Part shown: positions 9,805-18,317 of the stretch, one piece after another
Numbering within the stretch: the first letter of the stretch is position 1
How the letters are laid out: the number at the start of each line of letters is the position of its first letter
Assembly (NCBI RefSeq): GCF_900129875.1
Contig: NZ_FQXC01000003.1
Location: 558,001-622,000, forward strand
Reading direction: 5' to 3'
From: Marivita hallyeonensis
Lineage (GTDB): Bacteria > Pseudomonadota > Alphaproteobacteria > Rhodobacterales > Rhodobacteraceae
Length of the DNA: 64,000 nt
Made by a program: the position numbers and the translations under genes
Notes under the pieces: generated by a model
Told to the model about the DNA's origin: nothing
Databases searched by the model: none
The model's input: only the letters and a program-made list of their open reading frames with translations

Positions 9805-10410
9805 ATGGACAAATTCGAAAAACTCACGGGGATCGCGGCACCCATGCCGCTTGTGAATATCGACACCGATATGATCATCCCCAAGCAATTCCTGAAAACG
9901 ATCAAACGCTCCGGTTTGGGTGTGAATCTGTTTGACGAGATGCGCTACGACGACGATGGCAACGAGATACCGGACTTCGTGCTGAACAAGCCGCAGTACC
10001 GCGAGGCCGAGATCCTGGTGGCGGGTGACAATTTTGGCTGTGGTTCATCGCGAGAGCATGCACCCTGGGCGCTCAAGGATTTCGGGATCAGGTCCGTGAT
10101 CTCGACGTCGTTTGCGGACATCTTTTTCAACAACTGCTTCAAAAACGGCATTCTGCCGATCGTGCTGCCTCGGGAGGCCGTCGACGTCCTGATGAAGGAC
10201 GCCGAGAAAGGGTCGAACGCGCGGATGACCGTCGATCTGGAGAACCAGACAGTCACATCGTCCGATGGTGAGACGTTCTCGTTCGAAGTGGACAGCTTCA
10301 AGAAGCATTGCCTGATGAACGGTCTGGACGACATCGGATTGACCATGGAAAAAGCGGCCGCCATCGATTCTTTCGAAGCGCAGGCGTCGCAAGCGCGGCC
10401 CTGGGTCTGA
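9805..10410 (+). CDS. leuD: 3-isopropylmalate dehydratase small subunit
   Basis: LeuD of 201 residues, the swivelling aconitase domain that completes the active site with LeuC. Diagnostic segments are [14 protein letters not shown] near residues 18-31 and [17 protein letters not shown] near 74-90. It lies 82 bases after leuC on the same strand and is followed at once by a strong terminator, so leuCD appear to form one operon. leuB is separated by two unrelated genes. Confidence 0.98.
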   Translation: MDKFEKLTGIAAPMPLVNIDTDMIIPKQFLKTIKRSGLGVNLFDEMRYDDDGNEIPDFVLNKPQYREAEILVAGDNFGCGSSREHAPWALKDFGIRSVISTSFADIFFNNCFKNGILPIVLPREAVDVLMKDAEKGSNARMTVDLENQTVTSSDGETFSFEVDSFKKHCLMNGLDDIGLTMEKAAAIDSFEAQASQARPWV

Positions 10411-10437
10411 TACAGAGTGTTTCTCGAAACATGAGAA

Positions 10438-10472
10438 GAAAGCCGCCCATGTCGGGCGGCTTTCGTTTTTTT
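10438..10472 (+). terminator. Rho-independent terminator after leuD
   Basis: AAAGCCGCCC (10439-10448) pairs with GGGCGGCTTT (10454-10463) around a short loop, followed by CG and a run of seven T residues. It starts about 27 bases after the leuD stop codon and is a textbook intrinsic terminator. Confidence 0.9.
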
Positions 10473-10720
10473 CTTCGCACAAGATGTGGTGTTAACCACA
10501 CAACGTGCCACATTCCAAAACGCGGTTTGATGTAATCGCGCACCAGTTTTTGAGCGAAATCAGGTATTTCCGAGAGTCGCCTCACCTCGACCGTTGAGCC
10601 GTCCTGAGAACTTGGGCAACATTGGGGCAAGATTGAGGCAGGCCGCCATACCAGCGGCTCAAATTTGGAACAAGGAAGCGGCATAGAATCGCGTCCGTCC
10701 AAGTTGAAGGGAAGCATCGA
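10473..10720. other. Intergenic region with a short palindrome
   Basis: About 250 bases without a supportable gene between the leuD terminator and the next coding region. The one clear structure is an inverted repeat, TGTGGT (10485-10490) and ACCACA (10495-10500), separated by four bases, which could be an operator. The AAGGGAAG at 10707-10714 is the ribosome binding site of the next gene. Confidence 0.4.
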
Positions 10721-11557
10721 GTGGTCAAGCGGATCATGGGATCAGCTTTGCGCGCGCTATTAATGGCGTTGCTGGTGGCGATTCCGTCGCTCATCCTCAC
10801 CACGACGTCAAGCGACGCCGCGCAGATGGCTGCGCTGATCGCGCTTGTCGCGGCGGTGGTGACCTTTGCCGAATATTTCAGCGAGTATCCCACATTCCTC
10901 GAATTCCGCGACGCGCCTCCGTTCAACCGATTGCGGTTCATCGCGCTGTTCCTGTGCGTTCTTTTCGGGTCGATGCTGATCGTACATGGCGAACGGGGCT
11001 TCCTGGCGACGCCAACGCTTTTGCAAAGCCTGGCGTCCAATGCGATGGACGTTCTGGATTTCCCGTTCTCACCGGTGCGGTTGATGGCGATTGCCTTCGG
11101 GGACGCGCCAACCCTGTTCGATGTGACCGCGATCACCCGCATGGCAAGCCTTCTGTTCGCCGTGTCGCTTATCGTTTTGATCGTGTTCTACCTTCACGCG
11201 CGGTTCATCTTTTGGCCGATCCGGAAGAAGGCGTTCAACTTCTGGATCAATCTGCCGTTGTTTGATCCGACCTCGGGCAAAGACGTCCTGTTCCGTCTCA
11301 AGCGGGACGCGCACATTAACCTTGCGTTAGGCTTTCTCCTGCCATTCCTGATCCCGGCGTTGTTGCGCATCTGGATGGGCGCTTTCGATCCAGAGATGCT
11401 CGCGATGCCGGATGTTCTGGTTTGGGTGATGAGCGCGTGGGCCTTCTTGCCATTATCCCTGATGATGCGTGGTATCGCGCTTTTCCGGGTTGCGACCCTG
11501 ATCGAGGAAAAGCGCCGTCGCGCTTATGCCCAGGAAGACGATTTCCAGATCGCCTGA
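10721..11557 (+). CDS. Hypothetical multi-pass membrane protein
   Basis: Membrane protein of 278 residues with hydrophobic segments at about 10-28, 30-46, 70-88, 140-162, 198-218 and 233-252. I recognise no enzyme motif or named family. The GTG at 10721 is preferred because AAGGGAAG lies six bases upstream; an ATG at 10736 is the alternative. The TGA at 11555-11557 overlaps a CTG that may start the next gene, so the two are probably cotranscribed and translationally coupled. Confidence 0.75.
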   Translation: MVKRIMGSALRALLMALLVAIPSLILTTTSSDAAQMAALIALVAAVVTFAEYFSEYPTFLEFRDAPPFNRLRFIALFLCVLFGSMLIVHGERGFLATPTLLQSLASNAMDVLDFPFSPVRLMAIAFGDAPTLFDVTAITRMASLLFAVSLIVLIVFYLHARFIFWPIRKKAFNFWINLPLFDPTSGKDVLFRLKRDAHINLALGFLLPFLIPALLRIWMGAFDPEMLAMPDVLVWVMSAWAFLPLSLMMRGIALFRVATLIEEKRRRAYAQEDDFQIA

Positions 11558-12534
11558 TCCTTTCGCTGGGTTTCATCCTTTGCATCGCATCTTCGACCGC
11601 GGCCGAAACACTTCGGATTGCTCTATGGCATGAAGCCATGTCGCGCGATGGGCCAGGGCTTCTGGTGCGGGACCTTCAGCGTGGCGACGAAGCGCTTTCG
11701 ACGATGGCCGACGCCGTGCGCGCGGCTGATCCCGACATATTGGTCCTGACGAAAATCGATTATGATGCAGGGGGCCTAGCGATGCGTGCGTTTGCCGATT
11801 TGCTTTCGCCTGCGGAATACCCCTTTCTTGCGCCGCTTCGCCCGAACGAGGGTATCCCTACCGGGTGGGACCTTGATGGCGACGGCAAAGATAGCGGTCC
11901 GGGTGATGCGCAGGGTTACGGTCGTTTCCCAGGGCAAGGGGGTCTTGGCGTGATCTCGCGCTGGCCCATCGACGTATCGCGCCTCCGATCGTTTTCAGAG
12001 GTGCTTTGGAAAGACCTGCCGGGAACGCACATGCGCGAAAGCGATCCTGGGTATCATGTACAACGACTGTCCAGTGGAGGGCATTGGGTCGTGCCGGTTG
12101 TCGTGGCGCAGGACGCTCAGCCCTTGTGGTTATTGATCGGCCACTCCGCGCCGCCGATCTTCGATGGTCCGGAGGATCGAAACGGGCGGCGTAACCTGGA
12201 CGAACTGCACCTCTGGACGGAGATACTCAACGGCACGTACGGTCCCGTGCTGGGTTCACGGGTTATTTTCACCGCGAACACCAACCTCGATCCGGATCGC
12301 GGCGATGGGTACCGTACCGCCATGTCGGACTTCATCGAAACGCACGACTTTCAGGATCCCTTACCCGACGAACCAACGGCAATGTGGAAAAAACCCGGAC
12401 CCATGCGTGTGTCCTACGTCTTGCCATCGCAGGGCTCCGCCGTGATGGACGCCCGTGTCTGGCCGCTCCTGGACGGGATGACGCATCGCCTCATTACCGT
12501 GGACATTGCCCTGCCCGACGCGCCGGTGCCTTGA
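11554..12534 (+). CDS. Secreted EEP-fold protein with degenerate catalytic residues; probable CTG start
   Basis: Endonuclease/exonuclease/phosphatase-like protein of about 326 residues with an N-terminal signal peptide (LILSLGFILCIASSTAAE). The family framework is visible: SRDGPGLLVRD, WDLDGDGKDSGPGDAQGYG, FDGPEDRNGRRNLDELHLW, NLDP, RVSYVLPS and THRL. Key residues differ from the active-enzyme pattern: the early Asn is H or W, the GDxN-type Asp is N (ANTNLDP), and the RxDYVLPS Asp is S. No ATG, GTG or TTG lies at the signal peptide. A CTG at 11554 overlaps the upstream stop as CTGA. The same frame stays open to an ATG at 11422, but that would place 44 unlikely residues before the signal peptide. 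The fold assignment is solid; catalytic activity is doubtful. Confidence 0.75.
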   Translation: MILSLGFILCIASSTAAETLRIALWHEAMSRDGPGLLVRDLQRGDEALSTMADAVRAADPDILVLTKIDYDAGGLAMRAFADLLSPAEYPFLAPLRPNEGIPTGWDLDGDGKDSGPGDAQGYGRFPGQGGLGVISRWPIDVSRLRSFSEVLWKDLPGTHMRESDPGYHVQRLSSGGHWVVPVVVAQDAQPLWLLIGHSAPPIFDGPEDRNGRRNLDELHLWTEILNGTYGPVLGSRVIFTANTNLDPDRGDGYRTAMSDFIETHDFQDPLPDEPTAMWKKPGPMRVSYVLPSQGSAVMDARVWPLLDGMTHRLITVDIALPDAPVP

Positions 12535-12594
12535 CCCTTGCGCGATGCGCGTCTACCCGATGCGCAACCAAGTGCATGACAAGGATACCCGACC

Positions 12595-13701
12595 ATGAGC
12601 AACGCTTCGCTTCTGATTTTGCCCGGTGACGGGATTGGCCCCGAGGTGATGACCGAGGTGCGCAAGATCATCGACTGGTACGGGGCCAAACGGGATCTGA
12701 CTTTCGACGTCAGCGAAGATTTGGTTGGCGGCGCGGCCTACGACAAGCATGGCACGCCTCTCCACGACGATACGATGGCGAAAGCGCAAGAAGTCGACGC
12801 AGTGCTTCTGGGCGCCGTGGGTGGACCGAAATACGACAACCTCGACTTCAGCGTGAAGCCCGAGCGCGGTCTGCTGCGTTTGCGCAAGGAAATGGACCTT
12901 TTCGCGAATCTCCGTCCGGCGCAGTGTTTCGATGCTTTGGCAGACTTCTCGTCGCTCAAGAAAGAGGTTGTTGCAGGCCTCGACATCATGATCGTGCGTG
13001 AACTGACCTCTGGCATCTATTTCGGTGAACCGCGCGGAATCATCGAAGAGGGCAATGAACGCGTCGGCATCAACACCCAGCGCTACACTGAGAGTGAAAT
13101 TGACCGTGTCGCGCGGTCGGCGTTTGAGCTGGCGCGACGTCGGAACAACAAGGTCTGCTCAATGGAGAAGGCCAACGTAATGGAGTCGGGCATCCTTTGG
13201 CGCGAGGTGGTCCAGAAGGTGCATGACGAGGATTACCCGGATGTCGAGCTGAGCCACATGTACGCTGACGCAGGCGCGATGCAGCTTTGCCGCTGGCCCA
13301 AGCAATTCGATGTGATCGTCACGGACAACCTGTTCGGCGATCTTCTGTCCGATGCGGCGGCGATGCTCACGGGGTCGCTTGGCATGTTGCCCTCGGCGAG
13401 CCTTGGTCTGCCCATGGCGAATGGACGCCCCAAAGCGCTGTACGAACCCGTTCACGGGTCGGCACCGGATATCGCGGGTCAGGGCAAGGCAAACCCGATT
13501 GCCTGTATCCTCAGCTTCGCCATGGCGCTGCGCTATTCGTTTGATCAGGGCGATGAGGCAACGCGCCTGGAAAATGCTATCGAGACAGTGCTGGCTGACG
13601 GTGCGCGCACCGCAGACCTGATGGGTCCCGAAGGTGGCACGCCGATGTCCACATCCGAGATGGGCGATGCCATCGTGGCGGCCCTCGACGCCAGCCTTTA
13701 A
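12595..13701 (+). CDS. leuB: 3-isopropylmalate dehydrogenase
   Basis: LeuB of 368 residues, which oxidatively decarboxylates 3-isopropylmalate to 2-oxoisocaproate with NAD in the third step of leucine synthesis. Signatures: N-terminal [17 protein letters not shown], the [15 protein letters not shown] segment, the conserved [14 protein letters not shown] region, and the metal/cofactor segment [27 protein letters not shown] followed by [20 protein letters not shown]. Length is normal. It is separated from leuCD by about 2.2 kb holding two unrelated secreted or membrane genes. Confidence 0.98.
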   Translation: MSNASLLILPGDGIGPEVMTEVRKIIDWYGAKRDLTFDVSEDLVGGAAYDKHGTPLHDDTMAKAQEVDAVLLGAVGGPKYDNLDFSVKPERGLLRLRKEMDLFANLRPAQCFDALADFSSLKKEVVAGLDIMIVRELTSGIYFGEPRGIIEEGNERVGINTQRYTESEIDRVARSAFELARRRNNKVCSMEKANVMESGILWREVVQKVHDEDYPDVELSHMYADAGAMQLCRWPKQFDVIVTDNLFGDLLSDAAAMLTGSLGMLPSASLGLPMANGRPKALYEPVHGSAPDIAGQGKANPIACILSFAMALRYSFDQGDEATRLENAIETVLADGARTADLMGPEGGTPMSTSEMGDAIVAALDASL

Positions 13702-13710
13702 GTCACACGG

Positions 13711-14697
13711 GTGCCAGTCATGTCGTCCAATGCCAAAGGCGCACTTCTGGCCCTCATAGCCTTTGGCCTTTATTCAACCCATGACGTCTTCATCAAGACG
13801 CTTGGTGCGATTTACTCGCCAATCCAGATCGTCTTTTTCAGCGTCTTGCTGAGCTTTCCGCTCGCAACCGTGATGCTGATGCGGGATGCCAAGCCCGGGA
13901 CGCTGCTTCCGGTGCATCCGTGGTGGATGGCAGTGCGCACCGCGGCGGCGGTCATCACCGGCGTTTCGGCGTTCTATGCCTTTGCCAACCTGCCACTGAC
14001 GCAGACATATGCGATCCTCTTTGCCACGCCGCTGCTTATCACCGTTCTGTCGATTCCGATCCTGGGCGAGACGGTTCGGATCATGCGCTGGGCGGCGGTG
14101 ATCGTTGGATTGGCGGGCGTCCTCGTTGTGCTGCGTCCCGGGACGACAGAACTCACGCTTGGCCACGCAGCGGCCATCGTAGCCGCGGTTGCGGGGTCGT
14201 TCGCCTCCATCGTCGTGCGCAAGATCGGTGCAGAAGAGCGGACCGTTGTCATGCTGCTTTATCCGATGGTCGCGAATTTCGCCGTGATGGGTGCGGCGCT
14301 GGGGTTCGTATACAAACCGATGCCGATCGAGCATCTGGGGATGCTTGCGCTCATTTCGGTCATCGCCTGGATCGGAGCGCGCTTCATCATCGCGGCGTAT
14401 CAGACGGGTGAGGCCGCGATCGTCGCCCCAATGCAGTATTCGCAGATCCTCTGGGCGACGGTATATGGCCTGTTCTTCTTTGATGAGGTGCCAGATCTCT
14501 ACACCGGTGTTGGCGCGGCAATCATCATTGCATCCGGTGTCTTCATCGTCTTCCGCGAGAGCAAGGCGGGAACATCGAAAAACACCCCGGTTCTGAGGAC
14601 GCGCAGCAGGGTTGGAACGCCCGCTGCAGCGCGTGTCAGCGATCTGATGACGTCGGGACGGGTCCGGGACGCGCTGCCGTCGTCGGTCGAGGAATAG
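13711..14697 (+). CDS. DMT family (EamA) transporter
   Basis: Drug/metabolite-transporter superfamily permease with about ten hydrophobic helices arranged as two EamA repeats: roughly residues 8-145 (including FYAFANLPLTQTYAILFATPLLIT) and 150-285 (including AYQTGEAAIVAPMQYSQILWA). The C-terminal 40 residues are hydrophilic and probably cytoplasmic. The substrate is unknown; relatives export amino acids or metabolites. The GTG at 13711 and the ATG at 13720 are both possible starts and neither has a strong ribosome binding site. It lies nine bases after leuB, so cotranscription is likely. Confidence 0.9.
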   Translation: MPVMSSNAKGALLALIAFGLYSTHDVFIKTLGAIYSPIQIVFFSVLLSFPLATVMLMRDAKPGTLLPVHPWWMAVRTAAAVITGVSAFYAFANLPLTQTYAILFATPLLITVLSIPILGETVRIMRWAAVIVGLAGVLVVLRPGTTELTLGHAAAIVAAVAGSFASIVVRKIGAEERTVVMLLYPMVANFAVMGAALGFVYKPMPIEHLGMLALISVIAWIGARFIIAAYQTGEAAIVAPMQYSQILWATVYGLFFFDEVPDLYTGVGAAIIIASGVFIVFRESKAGTSKNTPVLRTRSRVGTPAAARVSDLMTSGRVRDALPSSVEE

Positions 14698-14733
14698 CGC
14701 GGACCAGTGCGCCGGTTTTGTGCAAAACAAGGC

Positions 14734-14762
14734 TTGTCAAACCGCCGTCCCGGCAGTAGTTG
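14734..14762 (+). promoter_or_regulatory. Possible promoter of tRNA-Pro
   Basis: TTGTCA (14734-14739) resembles a -35 element and is followed after 17 bases by TAGTTG (14757-14762), a weak -10 match. This would start transcription a few bases before the mature tRNA 5' end at 14775. Spacing is right but the -10 is poor. Confidence 0.3.
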
Positions 14763-14774
14763 GGCCACCACGGT

Positions 14775-14851
14775 CGGGCTGTAGCGCAGCCTGGTAGCGC
14801 ACCTGCTTCGGGAGCAGGGGGTCGGAGGTTCGAATCCTCTCAGCCCGACCA
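14775..14851 (+). tRNA. tRNA-Pro (anticodon CGG)
   Basis: A 77-base cloverleaf. The acceptor stem CGGGCTG pairs with CAGCCCG, the discriminator is A and CCA is encoded. The anticodon stem CCTGC/GCAGG encloses loop TTCGGGA, with anticodon CGG at 14809-14811, reading CCG. The T arm GGAGGTTCGAATCCTC is canonical. The C1-G72 pair and A73 agree with bacterial tRNA-Pro identity. Confidence 0.96.
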
Positions 14852-14982
14852 GTTTTCACGAAAAAGATGTCGACTATCCGGTGAGGGCCATGCTGACCGC
14901 GGTTCAGAATGCGACCACTATGTCAGGACGGACCGTCCCGATATCTGCCTCAAGCGACTCGGAAGCAAACTTGTTGGAGAAA

Positions 14983-15069
14983 TGGTGCCCAGGAGAGGAC
15001 TCGAACCTCCACGTCCGTACGGACACTAGCACCTGAAGCTAGCGCGTCTACCAATTCCGCCACCTGGGC
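14983..15069 (-). tRNA. tRNA-Leu (anticodon CAG)
   Basis: An 87-base class II tRNA on the minus strand with a long variable arm (TGTCCGTACGGACG). Acceptor GCCCAGG pairs with CCTGGGC, followed by encoded ACCA. The anticodon stem CTAGC/GCTAG encloses loop TTCAGGT, giving CAG and reading CUG. It converges on the tRNA-Pro gene, 131 bases away. Confidence 0.96.
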
Positions 15070-15220
15070 AGGTGTAATGAGGCTGGCGTTTAATCTTGTC
15101 CCCGAAGGGTGTCAACGGGCTTTTTGACGATGGTGGAGCGCGCCTTTGCGGCAATCCTGCACCTTGCTCCTGATCGGTGTGACAGCTAGAGGTTTGGCAG
15201 GTCTGATCAGGAGCACGCAG

Positions 15221-16201
15221 ATGTCCAACCTCGTCACGATTTACGGCGGATCAGGATTTGTCGGGCGCTATATCGCGCGGCGCATGGCAAAAGCGGGATG
15301 GCGTGTTCGTGTCGCGGTGCGACGTCCGAATGAGGCGTTGTTCGTCAAACCCTATGGCGCGGTTGGGCAGGTGGAACCCATCCTCTGCAATATCCGCGAT
15401 GACAATAGCGTTCGGGCTGCCTTAAAAGGCGCGGATGCGGTTGTGAATTGCGTGGGCATTCTCGCCGAAAGCGGAAAAAACACGTTCGAAGCGGTCCAGG
15501 CCGAGGGCCCGGGGCGCATTGCGCGCTTGGCTGCGGCCGAGGGCGTCGAAAAGATGGTTCATATCTCTGCAATCGGGGCGGATGCGGACGGAGAGAGCGC
15601 TTATCAGGTCACCAAGGCGGCGGGCGAAGCCGCCGTGCTTGAGCACATGCCCACCGCCGTGATCCTGCGTCCCTCCATCGTTTTTGGGCAGGAAGACGAG
15701 TTCTTCAATCGCTTTGCGAGCATGACGCGGCTTGGTCCGGTCCTGCCGGTGGTCGGTGCGGAGACAAAGTTCCAGCCGGTTTATGTCGATGACGTCGCAA
15801 AAGCAGCTTGTATGGCGGTCACAGGTGACGCAGAGCCGGGTATCTACGAACTTGGTGGTCCCGACGTCGACACGTTCCGCGAGTTGATGAACCAGATGCT
15901 TGATGTGGTCCGCCGGCGTCGGCTTGTGCTGAACATTCCGTTCTTTGCCGCGTCCATCATGGGCGGTTTTTTCGATTTCCTGAACGCCATTTCGCTTGGT
16001 TTGATTCCTGCGCAAATCACGCGGGATCAGGTCAAGAACCTTCGGAACGACAACGTGGTGTCAGGCAACACAAAGACCTTTTCGGACCTCGGGATCAAAC
16101 CGATGGCTTTGGAAGCTGTACTGCCGGATTACCTGTGGCGGTTCCGTCCTTCGGGCCAGTATTCCGAGATCAAGGAAAGTGCGAAGAATCTGCGCGCCTA
16201 G
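15221..16201 (+). CDS. NDUFA9-like NAD(P)-binding protein (complex I assembly/SDR type)
   Basis: Extended short-chain-dehydrogenase-fold protein of 326 residues. The Rossmann motif is at the N-terminus (VTIYGGSGFVGRYIARRMAKAG), followed by NCVGILAESGKNTFEAV and FQPVYVDDVAKA, typical of the NDUFA9/YfcH-like subgroup. Eukaryotic NDUFA9 is an accessory subunit of respiratory complex I and alphaproteobacterial homologues are usually annotated by that name; a direct role in complex I here is inference. The ATG at 15221 has AGGAG seven bases upstream, so the longer open frame from 15146 is rejected. Its TAG (16199-16201) overlaps the convergent DUF6455 stop codon. Confidence 0.88.
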   Translation: MSNLVTIYGGSGFVGRYIARRMAKAGWRVRVAVRRPNEALFVKPYGAVGQVEPILCNIRDDNSVRAALKGADAVVNCVGILAESGKNTFEAVQAEGPGRIARLAAAEGVEKMVHISAIGADADGESAYQVTKAAGEAAVLEHMPTAVILRPSIVFGQEDEFFNRFASMTRLGPVLPVVGAETKFQPVYVDDVAKAACMAVTGDAEPGIYELGGPDVDTFRELMNQMLDVVRRRRLVLNIPFFAASIMGGFFDFLNAISLGLIPAQITRDQVKNLRNDNVVSGNTKTFSDLGIKPMALEAVLPDYLWRFRPSGQYSEIKESAKNLRA

Positions 16202-16461
16202 TGCGGGCGCGCGAGCGTTTCGAGAGCCTTTGAGTTGCAGCACCCCGCAGGCGCGGTATGCGACAGATCGCATTGCTCGGCGAGCCATCTTTGACAGTTT
16301 TTCACGCGGGCGCACATCCGGCAATTGGTGACCATATCTGCATAATCCTGCGTAGAAATGTGTCCGTTGGAGATGGCGTCAGAAAAGCTGATACCCATCA
16401 CCCGCGCCACGCTGCGCGTGATCCAGAAATGCAATTCTTCGTCTCCCATCTGTGACGTCAT
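16198..16461 (-). CDS. DUF6455 family cysteine-rich protein, third of three
   Basis: Eighty-seven residues with the pattern C-x2-C-x5-C (NCRMCARVKNC) and later cysteines at AGCCNS. An N-terminal helical region (HFWITRSVARVMGISFSDAI) precedes the cysteine module. I recognise it as DUF6455, common in Rhodobacteraceae and uncharacterised; metal or Fe-S binding is inferred from the cysteines only. The start at 16461 is chosen because its ATG overlaps the previous gene's TGA (ATGA), marking translational coupling; a longer frame to 16512 would overlap that gene by 55 bases. Confidence 0.78.
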   Translation of the reverse strand: MTSQMGDEELHFWITRSVARVMGISFSDAISNGHISTQDYADMVTNCRMCARVKNCQRWLAEQCDLSHTAPAGCCNSKALETLARPH

Positions 16462-16757
16462 GGTTTTCGATGCCCCGTCTTGAGAAGTGCAATCAGTTCT
16501 GCGTTGAGGCATTCATCCGGCGCTGAGTCGAGCTGCGTGTCGGAGGGTTGGTCCAGCAAACGTTTGCACCCACTGACGCAATCACAGGCGCGGCAGGTCT
16601 GCACCATGGCCGCCCAATCATCCTGATCGATCTGCGCATCGGCAAAGAGCTGCGCCGTGTCGATGCCACATCGTTTTGCCATGCGTTGGACCAACCAATA
16701 ATGAACGCCAGTGTTGCCCAGCGGCTTCCAGGGTACGGATGTCGGAGGGCGCATCAT
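16458..16757 (-). CDS. DUF6455 family cysteine-rich protein, second of three
   Basis: Ninety-nine residues with the same plan as its neighbours: helical half (VHYWLVQRMAKRCGIDTAQLF), acidic turn (QIDQDDWAAMV), then C-x2-C-x5-C (TCRACDCVSGC) with one extra internal cysteine, and a distal cysteine (DECLN). The start is the first ATG of an ATGATG pair, in ATGA overlap with the preceding gene; upstream in-frame codons to 16796 would overlap it by 43 bases. The function is unknown. Confidence 0.78.
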   Translation of the reverse strand: MMRPPTSVPWKPLGNTGVHYWLVQRMAKRCGIDTAQLFADAQIDQDDWAAMVQTCRACDCVSGCKRLLDQPSDTQLDSAPDECLNAELIALLKTGHRKP

Positions 16758-17008
16758 GGTGTTTTCAGCATGTCGAGCATGTCGCTGTTTCGGCAATAGC
16801 CGGGGACCGCGTTTTCAAAACGGCCACGAGCAAGGCCGTCTGTACAGGCTTGGGGTTGCGTGCAACCAAGGCATCTGTCTACCGCCTCGTCGAGATCATC
16901 GGGTGAGAATTCGGCCCGCATGAACAGCTCGGGCAGATCAAGACCTTGCTGATCCGCCATGTTCAAGACCAGTTTGGTGTGCTCCGCGTATCTGGACTTG
17001 GATTGCAT
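16754..17008 (-). CDS. DUF6455 family cysteine-rich protein, first of three
   Basis: Eighty-four residues: helical N-terminal half, the turn AEFSPDDLDEAVDRC, then C-x2-C-x5-C (RCLGCTQPQAC) and a distal cysteine (GYCRNS). ATG 17008 is preferred over ATG 17023 because AGGAG sits seven bases before the former. This is the promoter-proximal gene of a three-gene overlapping set of paralogues. No membrane segment or signal peptide is seen, so a cytoplasmic location is likely. Confidence 0.78.
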   Translation of the reverse strand: MQSKSRYAEHTKLVLNMADQQGLDLPELFMRAEFSPDDLDEAVDRCLGCTQPQACTDGLARGRFENAVPGYCRNSDMLDMLKTP

Positions 17009-17087
17009 CGCATGACTCCTCATCGCTACACCCCCTTAGGCTAGGGGGCCTGCGATCGAGCATCCTTGATGCAAGTCAATCTTCGGG

Positions 17088-17810
17088 TCAGAGACCCGCT
17101 GCGGTCTGCCTGACAATTTCCATGCGCGCCGCATTTGGTGGGTGCGTGCCAAGGAACCGGTTTCCGGGGTCGGGAATTTTGTTGAAGAACTGTGCGCCGC
17201 GCACCGGGTTGTACCCGGCGCGGGCCGTGATGATCGTCCCGAGGCGGTCGGCCTCCAGTTCGAAATCCTTCGAATAGGTGCGGGCGCCCAAGGTTGCGCC
17301 GATTTGCTCGGCCGATTGGACGGCGGCGGCGTCTGCCCCACCAAGCGCTGCAAGTCCGGACAGGATCACGGCACCGACAGCTGCGTTCTGCTGCGCCCGT
17401 CCGAGATGGCCAAGGATGTGATGCGCCGCTTCGTGCCCCATGACAAAGGCCAGCTCGTCTGCGTTATCGACCGAAGCAATCAGGGCGAGATTGAAGGCGA
17501 GGATCGGTCGTCCGTTGCGGTCAACTGTCTGGAAGGCGTTGGGTGGCTGGCCAGGGCGGTCATCCACTACAATCTGGAAATCGCAATTTGCCCGGGGAAT
17601 GCGCCGCCGACATTCGCGTTCGGCAACGGGTTCAACGGTTTCGACAACCGACACGAATTGGCGCGCTGCGACTCCGGCCCGGTTTCGGGCTTCACCTTCG
17701 GTGAGTTCGGGTGCGCCTGCCGGGCGGGAAGGTGCCGGTGCGGACGTTGTGACTGTCTGCACGTCACAGGCCGCCAATACGACCAAAGCTACGACCATCA
17801 ACCAGCGCAT
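17088..17810 (-). CDS. M48 family metalloprotease, lipoprotein
   Basis: Peptidase M48-type zinc protease of 240 residues, probably a periplasmic lipoprotein. A lipobox (VLAAC) places the lipidated cysteine at residue 15. The zinc motif HEAAH is at residues 126-130 and the third ligand lies in ELEADRLG near residue 186, followed by FLGTHPPNAARM typical of BepA/LoiP-like enzymes. A role in envelope protein quality control is likely by homology. The ATG at 17810 has GGAG seven bases upstream, so the ATG at 17828 is rejected. It lies upstream of the DUF6455 set on the same strand. Confidence 0.93.
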   Translation of the reverse strand: MRWLMVVALVVLAACDVQTVTTSAPAPSRPAGAPELTEGEARNRAGVAARQFVSVVETVEPVAERECRRRIPRANCDFQIVVDDRPGQPPNAFQTVDRNGRPILAFNLALIASVDNADELAFVMGHEAAHHILGHLGRAQQNAAVGAVILSGLAALGGADAAAVQSAEQIGATLGARTYSKDFELEADRLGTIITARAGYNPVRGAQFFNKIPDPGNRFLGTHPPNAARMEIVRQTAAGL

Positions 17811-17945
17811 CGTGTTCTCCAAGAGCAAAACCGTAAGCTAAGAAATAGGCGGAGGACGCAGCGCCTACCAGTGTCGATTTACGGTCGGTGTTTTTTCGCG
17901 AATGCACTCTGGCACGACCAAATCAGGCAAGATACGGTCGTAGCC

Positions 17946-18185
17946 ATGTTTACGATTGAACACGAATTCGACTCTACCGTTGTCACGCTGGTCGATGAAG
18001 GCCCAAAGCCCTTGCAGGAAGACGTGATCGTCAACGGGTTCGAGGAATGCATCACGGTCGAGCAGTACGACCCCAGAACCGACCGTGTGAACAAGGTCAC
18101 CTTGTCGATGTCCCAAATGCGAGATCTGGCGGCGGCGATCTCATTACCGGAAGGTGTGTATTCCCGCAGCGCCGACACTGACTGA
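17946..18185 (+). CDS. Conserved small hypothetical protein
   Basis: Seventy-nine residues, beta-rich and acidic, containing FDSTVVTLVDEG and YDPRTDRVNKVTLSMSQMRDLAAAI. No signal peptide or membrane helix is seen. The same frame stays open far upstream, antisense to the M48 gene, but its composition becomes protein-like only from the ATG at 17946. No strong ribosome binding site precedes that ATG. I cannot name a function; balanced amino acid usage is the main evidence that it is real. Confidence 0.65.
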   Translation: MFTIEHEFDSTVVTLVDEGPKPLQEDVIVNGFEECITVEQYDPRTDRVNKVTLSMSQMRDLAAAISLPEGVYSRSADTD

Positions 18186-18317
18186 GACGAGCAGGGCCCT
18201 TGCCGAAGGATAGATCCAATTCTGGATCTTCTTCCCAAGGGTGTTCTTCTGGGCCGGAAGATCTTATCTCCATCGTCGAAGGGTCAATGACCGACCGATG
18301 CGACTTCCAGAGGCTTT

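Noticed and set aside
8088-9905. A 605-codon open frame antisense to leuC
   Set aside because: It covers leuC and both flanks without a family-like segment; it is a GC-driven shadow of leuC.
17142-17945. Long 5' extension of the small gene at 17946
   Set aside because: The extension runs antisense through the M48 protease gene and its residues are reverse-frame-like; only the last 79 codons look like protein.
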